Below are positions 50,333 through 61,104 of a stretch of 64,000 bases of DNA, piece after piece. Below the pieces are notes generated by a model. That model ran no database searches. It worked only from the letters and a program-made list of their open reading frames with translations, and was not told the origin of the DNA. The position numbers and the translations under genes were made by a program. This DNA is from Paramecium octaurelia (Eukaryota > Ciliophora > Oligohymenophorea > Peniculida > Parameciidae): NCBI GenBank assembly GCA_905182995.1, contig CAJJDP010000113.1, forward strand, positions 6,886-70,885, read 5' to 3'. Within the stretch, counting starts at the first letter, position 1. Every line of letters starts with the position of its first letter.

Positions 50333-51404
50333 ATGGAGGAAGGGTCCAACAAATAGTGTACCCTTGGAACCTGGACGTATTAAATGATTAATTCGATAGA
50401 TGGCAGAGGGATCTTCTGTATGGATATAATGAAGGATCATTTAGTTACTGGATCAGCTGATCATGGTTTGAGATGTTACAATTTGTCTTCCATGAAATAC
50501 GAGAAAGAATTGTATGCAAAGAGATATGGACACACAGAATGGGTTAGTGCAGTGTAGCATTTGCAAAATGGGTAAATAATATCAGCTGGGATGGACAGCA
50601 AACTCTGTTTATGGGATGCTAAGGGAGTAAGATGTAATGATTTGGTTGGGCATCAAGGATCGATTACTAAATTGATGGTGGATGAATAGTCAGTTTGTAT
50701 TTCAAGTTCATATGATTAAACATTGGCGATATGGCAATTGAGTTCAATGTAGGAGAGTAGGAAATTGTTTGGACCACATAAAAGTGCAGTGTTAGATTTT
50801 GATTGGAGAAACTCATTGTGCGTGAGTGGTGATAAGTAGGGCACTGTTGTGTTTTGGGACATAAATGAGGGAGAGCCTGTGATGTCCAAACATGCTCATC
50901 AAGGAGCTGTTTCTAAATGCTTATTGTATTCAGATGGAGGAAATAATAATCTTGTGATTACGGCTGGGATTAATGATGGGACATTGGTGATTCATGATAT
51001 GAGAACCAATAAGTTGGTGAATTAGAGTTAGATTCATAAGGGATCAATCAATGGTCTGGCAGTGAATCTATAGAATTTTAGTAAGATTTTGGATTAATTT
51101 CTTAGTAATTACAGGCAGTGCTGATGCAACTTGTAAAATAACCGATATAGTGGCTGGGTTCAAGCCTGTGTCTATGATGAAGGCCAAAGATGCAGTGTTT
51201 TCTATTGAGACTATATACAATATGACGATTGCAGGATGTGGAGATGGCAATATCTTGTTTTATGATAATGATTCAGGTCAATGTCTATATGGATTTGGAG
51301 CAATGAATAAGGGGTGTGTGAGATAAATGAAGATAAATGACAATAAGACTAAATTAGTTGCAATAGGTGATGATTTTTCTCCGATGGTTTTACAATATTC
51401 ATGA
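50333..51404 (+). CDS. WD40 repeat protein, 348 aa
   Basis: Two exons (50333-51080, 51106-51404) with a 25-nt GTA...TAG intron; the sum is 349 codons. It consists of about seven WD40-type units: LVTGSADHGLRCYNL, IISAGMDSKLCLWD, ISSSYDQTLAIWQ, VSGDKQGTVVFWD, VITAGINDGTLVIHD, IITGSADATCKITD and IAGCGDGNILFYD, enough for one propeller. It is better conserved and less Gln-rich than the WD40 genes at 23857 and 34527-36698, so it probably belongs to a widely conserved WD family. The exact orthologue is not recognised. Its last 75 bases are repeated at 52772-52846 by the assembly duplication. Confidence 0.85.
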
Positions 51405-52770
51405 TTATATTAAAATTAATTTAAGTTAATCTACTGTTTCATTAGTATAATAAAAATAGTCATTCTATATATATATATATAGATTAGAAGCAAGAACTGA
51501 AAGGTTATTCTTTGCAATCACAACTTTAGTTTAATTATGGTTTTGAATATTCAATGCAAATTGCGGAATTGGATAATTAATGATAAATATATATGATTTC
51601 AATTTATTAATAAGTTCCTTTAAAAGTAGAGGCATTTACTCACAGCTAGATTTGTGTTCGGATTTCGTGCTGGATTGCATTTTTCTTATGCCTGTAGCTT
51701 TTCGGAATTGGGGATAGAAAGAAGTTCATTTCTAAGCCATTTTATCATTAAGAATGCGAAGAAAGTGATTACTAGAATTCGACTAAGATGAGTTGTTCTT
51801 CAATTGGGATGTTCCAGCCCGAGATGAAGGATGTTAAATTGGAGATCAACGTTTCAATCTCGAATGTAACAACAACAAATATCCATTAGGAAGATTTATA
51901 CAAATTGAATAAAAGCAAGCTTTCCTCTGAATTCTAAATCAGTAGCATAGGTGTTCAATTAACCTTGTATAGCAATCAATCACTTGATAATTCCACGTAT
52001 AAATGATATCGTAATAGTAAAGTGAGATGAAGAATTACTAGAAATATGAAACAACGATGATAGATGAACAAATAGAGACGAAGTTGAATTGCTAGAAATG
52101 GTTCGATCATTTCAATTGCATCGGAGACTTAAGGGAAATAAATACAAACCAAAACACTCTTTTCCTATCACATATATCCATCATTAAACCACCAGAATAC
52201 TCAACCTTGAAGTTGTAATATTTGCAATCAACATTTGAAAGTACTCAATTCTATCGCATACTGCTCTCATGTTAAGTAACTACTATTCACATTCTTTAAA
52301 TTAGTTCCTTTTCACTGTGATCATCATTTATGCAATGTGTTATTTGTACATCAACATCGATGGTTACCAAAGAATACAATGGCCTGATATATTAAAATGG
52401 ATACCCTTTTTGTTGGTTCTGATGGTATTTTATAACATGCCAGTCTAACTCTTTAGATATTCTCATTTGTATTTTGTGCAAGGCTATACAAATATGGTCT
52501 AATTGTTTGTACACACTAGTTTGTTTTACTTCTGGTTGATCATTTTTGAGTTCTAGAAATTTCAAAATATGACAATGGAAGATATCATTAATAAGAGGAA
52601 ATTGCTGTAAGTTAAACATGCATTTTAGATTATTATTGTTCTCTTGTACACTATGCCATAAGCATTCATGAATCTTTATCTCTTCTATCAGAAATAGAAC
52701 AACTCCTAATTTGACATCAAGAAGGACATTCTATTCTATGAAATCTATGATAGATACATATTGACAGTCT
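51330..52770. repeat. 1441-nt block, first copy of an exact duplication
   Basis: Appears identical to 52772-54212 throughout the stretches I compared. It contains the last 75 nt of the WD40 gene and the first part of the 7TM gene (ATG at 51593), which is cut at 52770 in its transmembrane region. Both ends abut the N at 52771, as expected for overlapping contig ends placed in tandem. Confidence 0.9.
51593..52770 (+). pseudogene. Truncated duplicate of the 7TM gene (assembly artefact)
   Basis: Carries the same start, the same introns (51997-52022 and 52276-52304) and the same sequence as the complete gene at 53035-54613, but stops at the N. It should be ignored when counting genes. Confidence 0.8.
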
Positions 52771-52771
52771 N
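52771..52771. other. Single ambiguous base (N) between identical blocks
   Basis: Lies exactly between the two 1441-nt copies; most likely a scaffold join, not a biological tandem repeat. Confidence 0.92.
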
Positions 52772-54212
52772 AAGATAAATGACAATAAGACTAAATTAGT
52801 TGCAATAGGTGATGATTTTTCTCCGATGGTTTTACAATATTCATGATTATATTAAAATTAATTTAAGTTAATCTACTGTTTCATTAGTATAATAAAAATA
52901 GTCATTCTATATATATATATATAGATTAGAAGCAAGAACTGAAAGGTTATTCTTTGCAATCACAACTTTAGTTTAATTATGGTTTTGAATATTCAATGCA
53001 AATTGCGGAATTGGATAATTAATGATAAATATATATGATTTCAATTTATTAATAAGTTCCTTTAAAAGTAGAGGCATTTACTCACAGCTAGATTTGTGTT
53101 CGGATTTCGTGCTGGATTGCATTTTTCTTATGCCTGTAGCTTTTCGGAATTGGGGATAGAAAGAAGTTCATTTCTAAGCCATTTTATCATTAAGAATGCG
53201 AAGAAAGTGATTACTAGAATTCGACTAAGATGAGTTGTTCTTCAATTGGGATGTTCCAGCCCGAGATGAAGGATGTTAAATTGGAGATCAACGTTTCAAT
53301 CTCGAATGTAACAACAACAAATATCCATTAGGAAGATTTATACAAATTGAATAAAAGCAAGCTTTCCTCTGAATTCTAAATCAGTAGCATAGGTGTTCAA
53401 TTAACCTTGTATAGCAATCAATCACTTGATAATTCCACGTATAAATGATATCGTAATAGTAAAGTGAGATGAAGAATTACTAGAAATATGAAACAACGAT
53501 GATAGATGAACAAATAGAGACGAAGTTGAATTGCTAGAAATGGTTCGATCATTTCAATTGCATCGGAGACTTAAGGGAAATAAATACAAACCAAAACACT
53601 CTTTTCCTATCACATATATCCATCATTAAACCACCAGAATACTCAACCTTGAAGTTGTAATATTTGCAATCAACATTTGAAAGTACTCAATTCTATCGCA
53701 TACTGCTCTCATGTTAAGTAACTACTATTCACATTCTTTAAATTAGTTCCTTTTCACTGTGATCATCATTTATGCAATGTGTTATTTGTACATCAACATC
53801 GATGGTTACCAAAGAATACAATGGCCTGATATATTAAAATGGATACCCTTTTTGTTGGTTCTGATGGTATTTTATAACATGCCAGTCTAACTCTTTAGAT
53901 ATTCTCATTTGTATTTTGTGCAAGGCTATACAAATATGGTCTAATTGTTTGTACACACTAGTTTGTTTTACTTCTGGTTGATCATTTTTGAGTTCTAGAA
54001 ATTTCAAAATATGACAATGGAAGATATCATTAATAAGAGGAAATTGCTGTAAGTTAAACATGCATTTTAGATTATTATTGTTCTCTTGTACACTATGCCA
54101 TAAGCATTCATGAATCTTTATCTCTTCTATCAGAAATAGAACAACTCCTAATTTGACATCAAGAAGGACATTCTATTCTATGAAATCTATGATAGATACA
54201 TATTGACAGTCT
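52772..54212. repeat. 1441-nt block, second copy of an exact duplication
   Basis: Second copy of 51330-52770. It begins inside the end of the WD40 coding region and continues without interruption into the unique 3' part of the 7TM gene. Confidence 0.9.
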
Positions 54213-54613
54213 TAACCATATATTCACTATGTTATTTTTACTTGCTTTACAAATAATTCAATTACACACAACCAAATGTGAATAACGAGGCAGTCAAAAT
54301 TTAGGAGATCCAATACGAGATTTTCCCTGAGCAAGATTAATCCAAATTTGCAAAAGTGTAAATCAGGAAGTACAAGCTCTTGCACATACTTTCCACACTA
54401 TGTTTCATAGTCTTACTCTACAACCAATATATAAGAATACTGAGACCCAAACAGATTACAGTCCTAAGCACTGTCAACGAATGGAGCTTAATCAACATTT
54501 ATATATGTCTGATCATCCAGTTTTACATACCGTCTAAGAGGGAATCCTACGATCTGCCGAATGAAGTGGCTGACAATAAGATTCAATAGGCGGAATAAGA
54601 AGAAGCAATATGA
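53035..54613 (+). CDS. Multi-pass membrane protein, Wntless/TMEM181-like (GOST type), 507 aa
   Basis: Three exons (53035-53438, 53465-53717, 53747-54613) with introns of 26 nt (ending AAG) and 29 nt; the sum is 508 codons. An N-terminal hydrophobic span (CWIAFFLCLQLFGI) is followed by a polar region of about 170 residues with several Cys and N-glycosylation-type sites (NVT, NST), which would be lumenal. Then come about seven hydrophobic spans from residue 218 (FLFTVIIIYAMCYLY, IPFLLVLMVFY, LFYFWLIIF, IIIVLLYTM, LTVLTIYSLCYFYLLY, ILSTLCFIVLLY, LINIYICLIIQFY) and an acidic tail. One span, a lumenal domain and seven spans is the layout of Golgi GOST proteins such as Wntless and TMEM181. The family call is tentative; a trafficking role is inference. 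Confidence 0.75.
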
Positions 54614-54690
54614 TGATAATTGACTTTAAAAATATTTTAGTTAAATAGATTCATAACAATCAGTGTATATAATTATGTTTATTAAATAAT

Positions 54691-56786
54691 TCATCTAAAC
54701 ATTTAAAAAAACTGTTCTTGATTCTTTTTATCATCTTCCTTCTCCTTGATGTGTTTCCAAATAATGATGCCACCAAGCACAAATAGAATTATAATGGTTA
54801 CTATGACAACTACCAATATTGCCTCAGTGGGTTCTATAAATATTGACAAGGTCCATCTAAGAATTAATGAAAAACTAATTACGATTTAGTGTTGTCACTG
54901 TAGGGCGATACGATCAATTAAGAGTTAGGAATGATGGGAGTCCACTGTCTAATCTGTCCATTCAATAGGGGAATGCCCAAGTAAAAGTTCTCGATGTAGT
55001 TGTTTGTTCTGCCCAAACCCATGTAAGAATAAGGCAATTGCAAAGGAGAATAGGCAGACTAATACAATTGCACTCCTGCAGCTGGTTTATAGGATCCACT
55101 AATGTCAGTCACTCTGAATTGATAAGTAGCCCCATAATACAGAGACCCTTGACATGAAATCTTGCTCTCCTCATCTGCTGCACATTGTCCATTAATGCCT
55201 AAGGCTTTCAAGAAGAAGGCATCCAAAGAGATATAGTTGTAAAATGCTGCCAGGTTGTATCTTGGCTTTTGATCCTCGTCCATGGAGATACTGTTAACTA
55301 AGAAGTCAAGTCTTCCGTTTTCTCCGAAATCGAAAAATGCTACGTTGATTCCTTCCATCTGAGTGATCAAATAGAAGTGATCTCCAGGATCATTATCCAC
55401 AATCAGTTATCTACACATTCTGGATTCTAGTTCACAGCCACTGCTGATGGGAACATTCTTGAAATAGTATATATTGGGTTTGAAGGTGGTTTCATTGTAA
55501 ATGATCATGAATGCTCCTGGATAGCCGTTGGCTAAATAATCACCAAATCTTATGAAAGAAGCCAGAGCCAATTGTAAGTCTAGTTTTTTGTAATCATAGA
55601 GTTTGACTGCCTGGTCTCCGTTGCTTAATGGAGTAACCAATTTCGTTGCTGTGCCCAACAGACTGAATTCAGAATAGGGGTAAGCCATTGATTTCTCTGA
55701 ATCCTTTGTATTCGATTAACACAAGTTGGGAGGGTTGTTTGGATTCTCATATTGATTGTAATTAATGACCAAGTTCTAGATGTCATTCCTTTAGAAAACG
55801 TAGATCATGTCAATGGACCCATCGAAATTAATATCCACAAAATCTAGGGTCTTCAACTCAGCTCCACTCTGAAGTGCGTCTATCATTTGAAGACAGAATC
55901 TCGGTTGTTTGTTTAATAATTGATCTGTACTTTCAGCAACAACAGAAGGTACATACTTAGTGTACCAATACTCTATGCCCAAATCAGATGTTATAATTAA
56001 GTCTGCTCGACAATCAGAACTTACATCCACAAACGAACTGAAGTGGGGATTCAATAGCTCTGCACTCACTGTTTTCTCGAAGTCTTTAATTGAGCAACTT
56101 GAATCGACAAGATCAAGGAAATCAATTGGTTATTGTAAACCATATTGGACAACCAATCTTTGAGTCTCTGTAGTGATCATTATCGATGTTCTATTCATGA
56201 TTAAAATTACATCTTACTTGTGATTGCCGAGGAAGTCTCCAACGAAGGGATAGGATGATGATGAATACTTCTCTTGTGTCTTATCAAAGTTTGGATAACC
56301 ATTCTAGACCCCATTCTGTCTCAAGATGTTAATCATAAATCCTTCTTCATATCCTAAAACTACCAGGATATCCAAGTAGCCGTCGTAATCATAATCCAAT
56401 GGAATTGTCCCTTGGATTAGGATGTCTTTGACTGGGTAACAGCTTTAACAAATATTTTTTTATTCAAATTCATTTATTGTATTATCCCAATACAGGATTA
56501 TTATTTTATTGTTCTTCTAATCAACAATTACGACGTCTACTCTAACTTTATCAACTAAACTTACGCTTTGTCTCCATTAAAATCTCCATAAGAGGAAATC
56601 AAACCTAAATCCATTTGATCTTCTGGCAATCCCACATCCACTTTGTAAATTTCTATAAATAATAATTCTCGTCGCCTTACAGCTCTGCTTATTTGTAAAC
56701 TTGAATGCCTTCCCCTGGAAATCAGAAACACTCTCAGAACTTCCACTATAAAACAATATTGAAAGCCAAAGTATATATTATTTCAT
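54691..56786 (-). CDS. ITFG1/TIP (Linkin) homologue, FG-GAP repeat membrane protein, 672 aa
   Basis: Four exons (56681-56786, 56565-56652, 54883-56541, 54691-54856) with introns of 28, 23 and 26 nt; the sum is 673 codons. Signal peptide (MKQYILWLSILFYSG); FG-GAP/calcium-loop repeats such as YGDFNGDKAVDVVIVD, YDYDGYLDILVVLG, DINFDGSIDMIYVF and FGENGRLDFLVNS. The hallmark C-terminal segment of the T-cell immunomodulatory protein family (GATYQFRVTD, then LQLPYSYMGLGRTNNYIENF, then IIPNSQLIVSP) is present. One membrane span (ILVVVIVTIIILFVLGGIII) and a short charged tail close the protein. Length is close to the animal protein. Family members sit at the plasma membrane and support cell adhesion and contact microtubule-related proteins in animals; the role in a ciliate is unknown. 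Confidence 0.9.
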
Positions 56787-56984
56787 TAATTTATTATTCT
56801 TATTAAGAAGAACTTTTTTAAATTCCACAAAATAGGATCATAATCAAATTCTCTAATTAATACGATTTTATTTGTAGATTTCGCAAATTCTTATCACCAT
56901 TCCCAGATTGCCATTCCTACCATTATATATATATTACTATTTTATATTTTGTCAACGGATAATTATTAATACATTTATCTGTTA

Positions 56985-57993
56985 ATGGAATTGTCTGCCA
57001 ATAAATCTCAAAACAAAGAAAACAACAACCCTGTCCTAGTGCCCACTCAATATGAGATGATGTAAAAAGAAGGTATCTTTGCCAAAACCAAACCATCCCC
57101 CCATCATAGATTCTACTATAGAAAACAAAGGCAATCAGTCGTTTAACCTATTCAAAATCCCATCATCGGCCATTCCAATAGCTCCTAATCGATCTACAAG
57201 GACATAGAGAAGATCGCCAAACAATTACAATCTCAGCATATTTAAACCATGACTCAATTCAACTTCACCCAACCTCTCAAAGAAAGACACTCAACCTAAT
57301 ATTCCAATCCCCCAAATCAATAAATTACAGAAGTCTTGCAAATGTTCGAAAAAGAAAACCTAATGAAAATTCAATAAATCAAACCATACACTCCTAGAAG
57401 ACCCCTCGCTCAATACCTTAACTCTAAATTACCCACCTTGAACTAGGACAACACAAGCAATGATTAGGAGAACAGCGAAAAGGCAACTCCTCTTCTTAAA
57501 AATAAGCTCCTATTCAGAAGAACTATTAATCCTTCTTTGGATAAAATTAAAAAAAACACCTAACCGGAAATTGAAGTTAGACATAAGCGAGTAACCTCTT
57601 AGATCTTAAGTCATCCTGTTAATTCAAATTAGCCAAAGAATCTCAATTCCAAGCTAAAAAAAGTTTCGAAGAACTAGAATAAAATTATGTCCATTTGCAA
57701 CAAAATACCAAACATATAGGAATTAATAGGTGAAGAACAACTATTGGATTTAATTAATTCTGATCAATTTAAAATTGAATTTCAACATTTCATCAATAAC
57801 TCGCAAGGTTCTCCTTCAGATATGGAACAAATATTATAGAATTTTTTGCTTGACCAAATAAGAAAGACAAAAGAGTTACATGACGCCGAAACCAATTTAG
57901 AAGGTAATTATTTCCAATTATTTCAAAGTAAAAAGATAGATTTTCTAGAGATCTCTAACCAATTATATATAGGAACTTAAAGAAAAATTATGA
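56985..57993 (+). CDS. Basic, Pro/Gln/Lys-rich hypothetical protein, about 327 aa
   Basis: Long open frame from the ATG at 56985, clearly coding by composition: polar, Lys/Asn/Gln-rich with Pro-rich patches (KTKPSPHHRFYYRKQ, YTPRRPLAQY) and a helical C-terminal part (MEQILQNFLLDQIRK). A 25-nt GTA...AAG intron (57904-57928) leads to a short final exon ending IQELKEKL and TGA at 57991. Unspliced, the frame would run far into AT-rich DNA and end near 58180. The intron is thus plausible but less certain. No domain recognised; the style resembles cytoskeleton- or cilium-associated linkers. Confidence 0.65.
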
Positions 57994-58305
57994 TTCTACT
58001 ATTTATCAATCCATTTATATATCTCATATAAATTCCTATTTATGTTTGTACAATTTCATTCTACTTTCGTGGAGATGAGTCAAACCTCTAATATTTACGT
58101 TAGTATTTATAATTGAAAGTCAATTAGATTTTATAATTCTCATTATTTAGTTGTAGAACGTATTATCCACTTCTTCATTGAATCGAAATATATACTTTGT
58201 TTCTAATGCACTCCATGTCCTATTGTTATCAACATTTTATTTTGTAACATTAACTGAAACGAACAAATAAATATTAAGTGATTACAAAAATACAGTCTAT
58301 ATATA
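57994..58305. other. Spacer between convergent genes
   Basis: 312 AT-rich bases between two 3' ends. No repeat, RNA gene or distinct polyadenylation element could be identified with confidence. Confidence 0.45.
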
Positions 58306-60539
58306 TCATAAATTAATAATTAGATATTATTTTTTGGCTTGTGCCCTTTTAAATAAGTCTGTGTCATTAAATGAAAATTTAGGGAGCAAAGGCTTGTTGG
58401 AGTATTGTTTATTATTGACATAATCTTTGAATTCTTGGTAAATCTTCAAATCTCTTTGCTCTTTGAGATTCTATAATTTAATCTCCTTAAAATTTTATTA
58501 CTTGATTCGATTCTACCATAAGAACTAGTGCTTTAAACTATGCGAAGGCATTACAACTAATGGTTATATGGTATACTCAGATTGTTTGGGTTTTTGTTGA
58601 GGAATGAACAAGCTTTAATGATCATAATTATCATTTTTCACATTGCAATTATTAAAAGAATTGTCGATAAAATTGTAAGAAAACTATTAGTATTTCATTT
58701 AATTTTGTATGGATTGTGATTTGGCCCTATTTCTGGATTGAGATGACTTGAGTTGTCTTTATTTAATTGAACTAGACCTTGTATATTACTTTTCCAGATT
58801 TGTACTTTTTTCTTTTAGGGGTTCCTAAGATATCTGCTTTATTTCTTCATAGCTGATTTCATCTTCTGATATCGAAGAATCTGAGAAGCTCACGTCTGAG
58901 TTCTATTCCCCTATTAGAATGCTCTCAGTCCACATCTGTGCCTCTATGTTTTTAGAGAGCGTGACAATCATTTGTCTTCCCATCGACCTTAGATCATTTA
59001 GGGTGAAATCGACAATTACATTTTGGTCTTTGTACCCAAAGTATGAAATCTCAAGCGTATAGATATTCTGTTTCATGTTCAATAGTTTTTATAAAAAGAC
59101 TCTGGCTGTGTGATTCAAGTATTTAGTGTTTTTCATGAACCGACTGTTTTCAAGACTGAATCTTTTGTCTGAATTGCAAAGTTCAGTAATGAATTCATTG
59201 CAACTGTGACCATAAAAGAAGGCTGCCAGTCTAATTTATTAGAATTTTGTAATACTTTTTGCTGTGACCGTGAATATCCAAGATCAATTGGATGGGATAG
59301 TTCTCATTAAAATTAGTTATTAATTTTTCAACTGTATTTAATGTTTCATCCCTATTGCATCCCCATTTTCTGTTGAGATCGAAACCCCCCAAACCACATC
59401 GCTGATTTCCGTGGATCACTCCGTCAACATTCAGCATGGGGATGATTTTGATAACAAACTTGTTTCTCAATTCATGAGCCTCAGTTGACAATAGAGCATT
59501 GACTATGCCTTCAATCACAAAGGAGCTAGGCGTTTCTCCTGGATGCTGTCTCCCAATAAAGAGTAAGCCTTGTTTGTCATCCCTGTTGTCATTGGTTATG
59601 GTGATGATCTGAACCTCATTGCCTGCTTGGCTCGTGACTATGTTTTTGACTTTCATAATTCTGTCGTAGACCAGATATTTGGTAGACAGGAATGTTTGGA
59701 GATTGGAATAGGTGTAAGGGTAATTGGAGGCAAAGTACACAGTGCCCTACTCCATGAAGGTGTAATTGAAGGAGAGAGAGTAGTAGAAGGAGGAATCGTT
59801 TCTTTGGATATGGTTTTTTTTGAAGGATAGACCCAGGGAGTCTTTTCTCCAGGAGTTGCATTCGTTGATCAGAATCTTCATGCCTTGGCGATAGAAGCAC
59901 ATGTCTTTGTTGATGTTGACGATGCTGAGTCTGATGTTGCTGAGGAGGGAAGTCTTGTTTGAGACGGAGAAGTAGAACCATTGTGTGTAGCCTTTTGTGT
60001 TGATGTCGTTTTGAAGGAGTAGGATGTAATCGCGATCGCTTTTCTAATTAAGATGTGATAGAGTTACTTTGAAGACTTGGAATAGGTTCCCGCTTTCGAA
60101 GAGGGAGTCAAATTTAATGTCCTCGTCGCTCTGGTAGTAATGGGAGGCATCGAGGTTGTGGTTGGGTGAGTGGAGAAGAGTTGCATAGAGGTTTGGGTTT
60201 TGTTGAGGTTGATATTTTTGGTAGATGAGTTTGAGGGGTTTGAGGAATGCTTGGAGAGTGATCGGTTTGTGGGTCTGGAGTTCTTGTTCTTATTGTTGGA
60301 TGGGTGTTTTGTAGGTTGCTTCTTGTTCGTTCGGTTCAAGATGGCTAATAGTTTGGGAGTGGAAAATACTTTTTTTTCAATGGTAATACTGAGTTTACTT
60401 TGTTTAATTGCAGTTATTAAATCAGGATGGGATTGGGTTTTGGTAGTTTGTCTTTGATGGAGGAATAGAAAATCAAATTTTCTTTGTCTTCTTTTTTTGC
60501 GAAGTTCTTCATGTCGACTGTTTAACTTATGTTCTTCAT
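58306..60539 (-). CDS. Cytosolic carboxypeptidase (CCP/AGBL, M14 family; tubulin deglutamylase type), 727 aa
   Basis: Three exons (60370-60539, 59256-60344, 58306-59230) with two 25-nt introns; the sum is 728 codons. The N-terminal CCP domain is readable: FESGNLFQVFKV, GYTQWFYFSVSN, GMKILINECNSWRKD and GTVYFASNYPYTYSNL. The peptidase domain follows. RQHPGETPSS (about residue 323) gives the zinc His and Glu. PMLNVDGVIHGNQRCGLGG and DLNRKW (about 380) give the substrate-binding Asn-Arg. DIHGHS (about 412) gives the third zinc ligand, and TLEISYFGY (about 483) the catalytic Glu. All expected active-site residues are present. The last 230 residues are polar, with an Asp/Glu/Ser patch and a Gln/Lys-rich tail. 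CCPs remove glutamates from tubulin tails, which matters in cilia-rich cells. Substrate choice cannot be read directly. Confidence 0.93.
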
Positions 60540-60595
60540 TTTATTAACGAATAGATTTAATATAATATTAATGTGAAAAATTGACAGAAAATAAT

Positions 60596-60892
60596 TCAGA
60601 TTAATGGATGTTCGGATACAATGGATAATCGTTTCTGTCTTAGAGGTGACTTGGTAAGTAGGAGTGACTATGTTTTGATGATCATGGGTGGTGTCATATC
60701 TGAGCCATCGGTGTCGGAGTCAAGGGAGCGATAGGAAAAGATCAGTTGTTTTTTTGCTTGTTCAAATTTAAACTATTTTGATTAAGGGTCAGTCAAGAAT
60801 GTTAAGTTCAATTCCTACAAATAATTGACGATATCTTTTTCTTGGGGAGTAACTTCGTTGAGAGAGCTCTCAAACTCAATTGTATCATTCAT
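60596..60892 (-). CDS. Small acidic-to-basic hypothetical protein, 98 aa
   Basis: Intact frame of 98 codons from the ATG at 60892. Acidic start (NDTIEFESSLNEVTPQEKD), helical middle, then Ser/Thr-Pro and basic residues (SDTDGSDMTPPM, then KSPLRQKRLSIV), a phosphorylation-prone style. It lies 57 nt upstream of the carboxypeptidase gene on the same strand. No family recognised, but codon use and composition are like the neighbouring real genes. Confidence 0.6.
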
Positions 60893-61104
60893 TTTAATAA
60901 ATAATTTATTTATTTATTGTCAATCGTTCAATTTACAAGAAGTTAAATAAAATAATTGAACCCCTTAATTCATTTGAATAAGGGAATGTTTGGAGGATGG
61001 TGTAAATTGGACATCTCTCAAACGGCAATCGAAAAATGATGGTGAAATTAGATATATATATAAAAGTTAATAAATTTTATTGTAATATTAATTGATTTGA
61101 TTTG
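60893..61104. promoter_or_regulatory. Divergent intergenic region (212 nt)
   Basis: Separates the start of the small protein (minus) and of the OSCA/TMEM63-like gene (plus), so two promoters must fit in 212 AT-rich bases. No specific motif recognised. Confidence 0.4.

Noticed and set aside
59570-59830. 86-aa plus-strand frame
   Set aside because: Antisense to the catalytic domain of the carboxypeptidase.
59616-59981. 121-aa minus-strand frame inside the carboxypeptidase
   Set aside because: Alternative frame of the M14 gene; composition (Leu/Gln/His-rich) and the intact CCP frame argue against it.
60064-60339. 91-aa minus-strand Asn/Ser/Thr-rich frame
   Set aside because: Out-of-frame shadow of the N-terminal exon of the carboxypeptidase gene.
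60170-60457. 95-aa plus-strand frame with hydrophobic end
   Set aside because: Antisense of carboxypeptidase exons 1-2.
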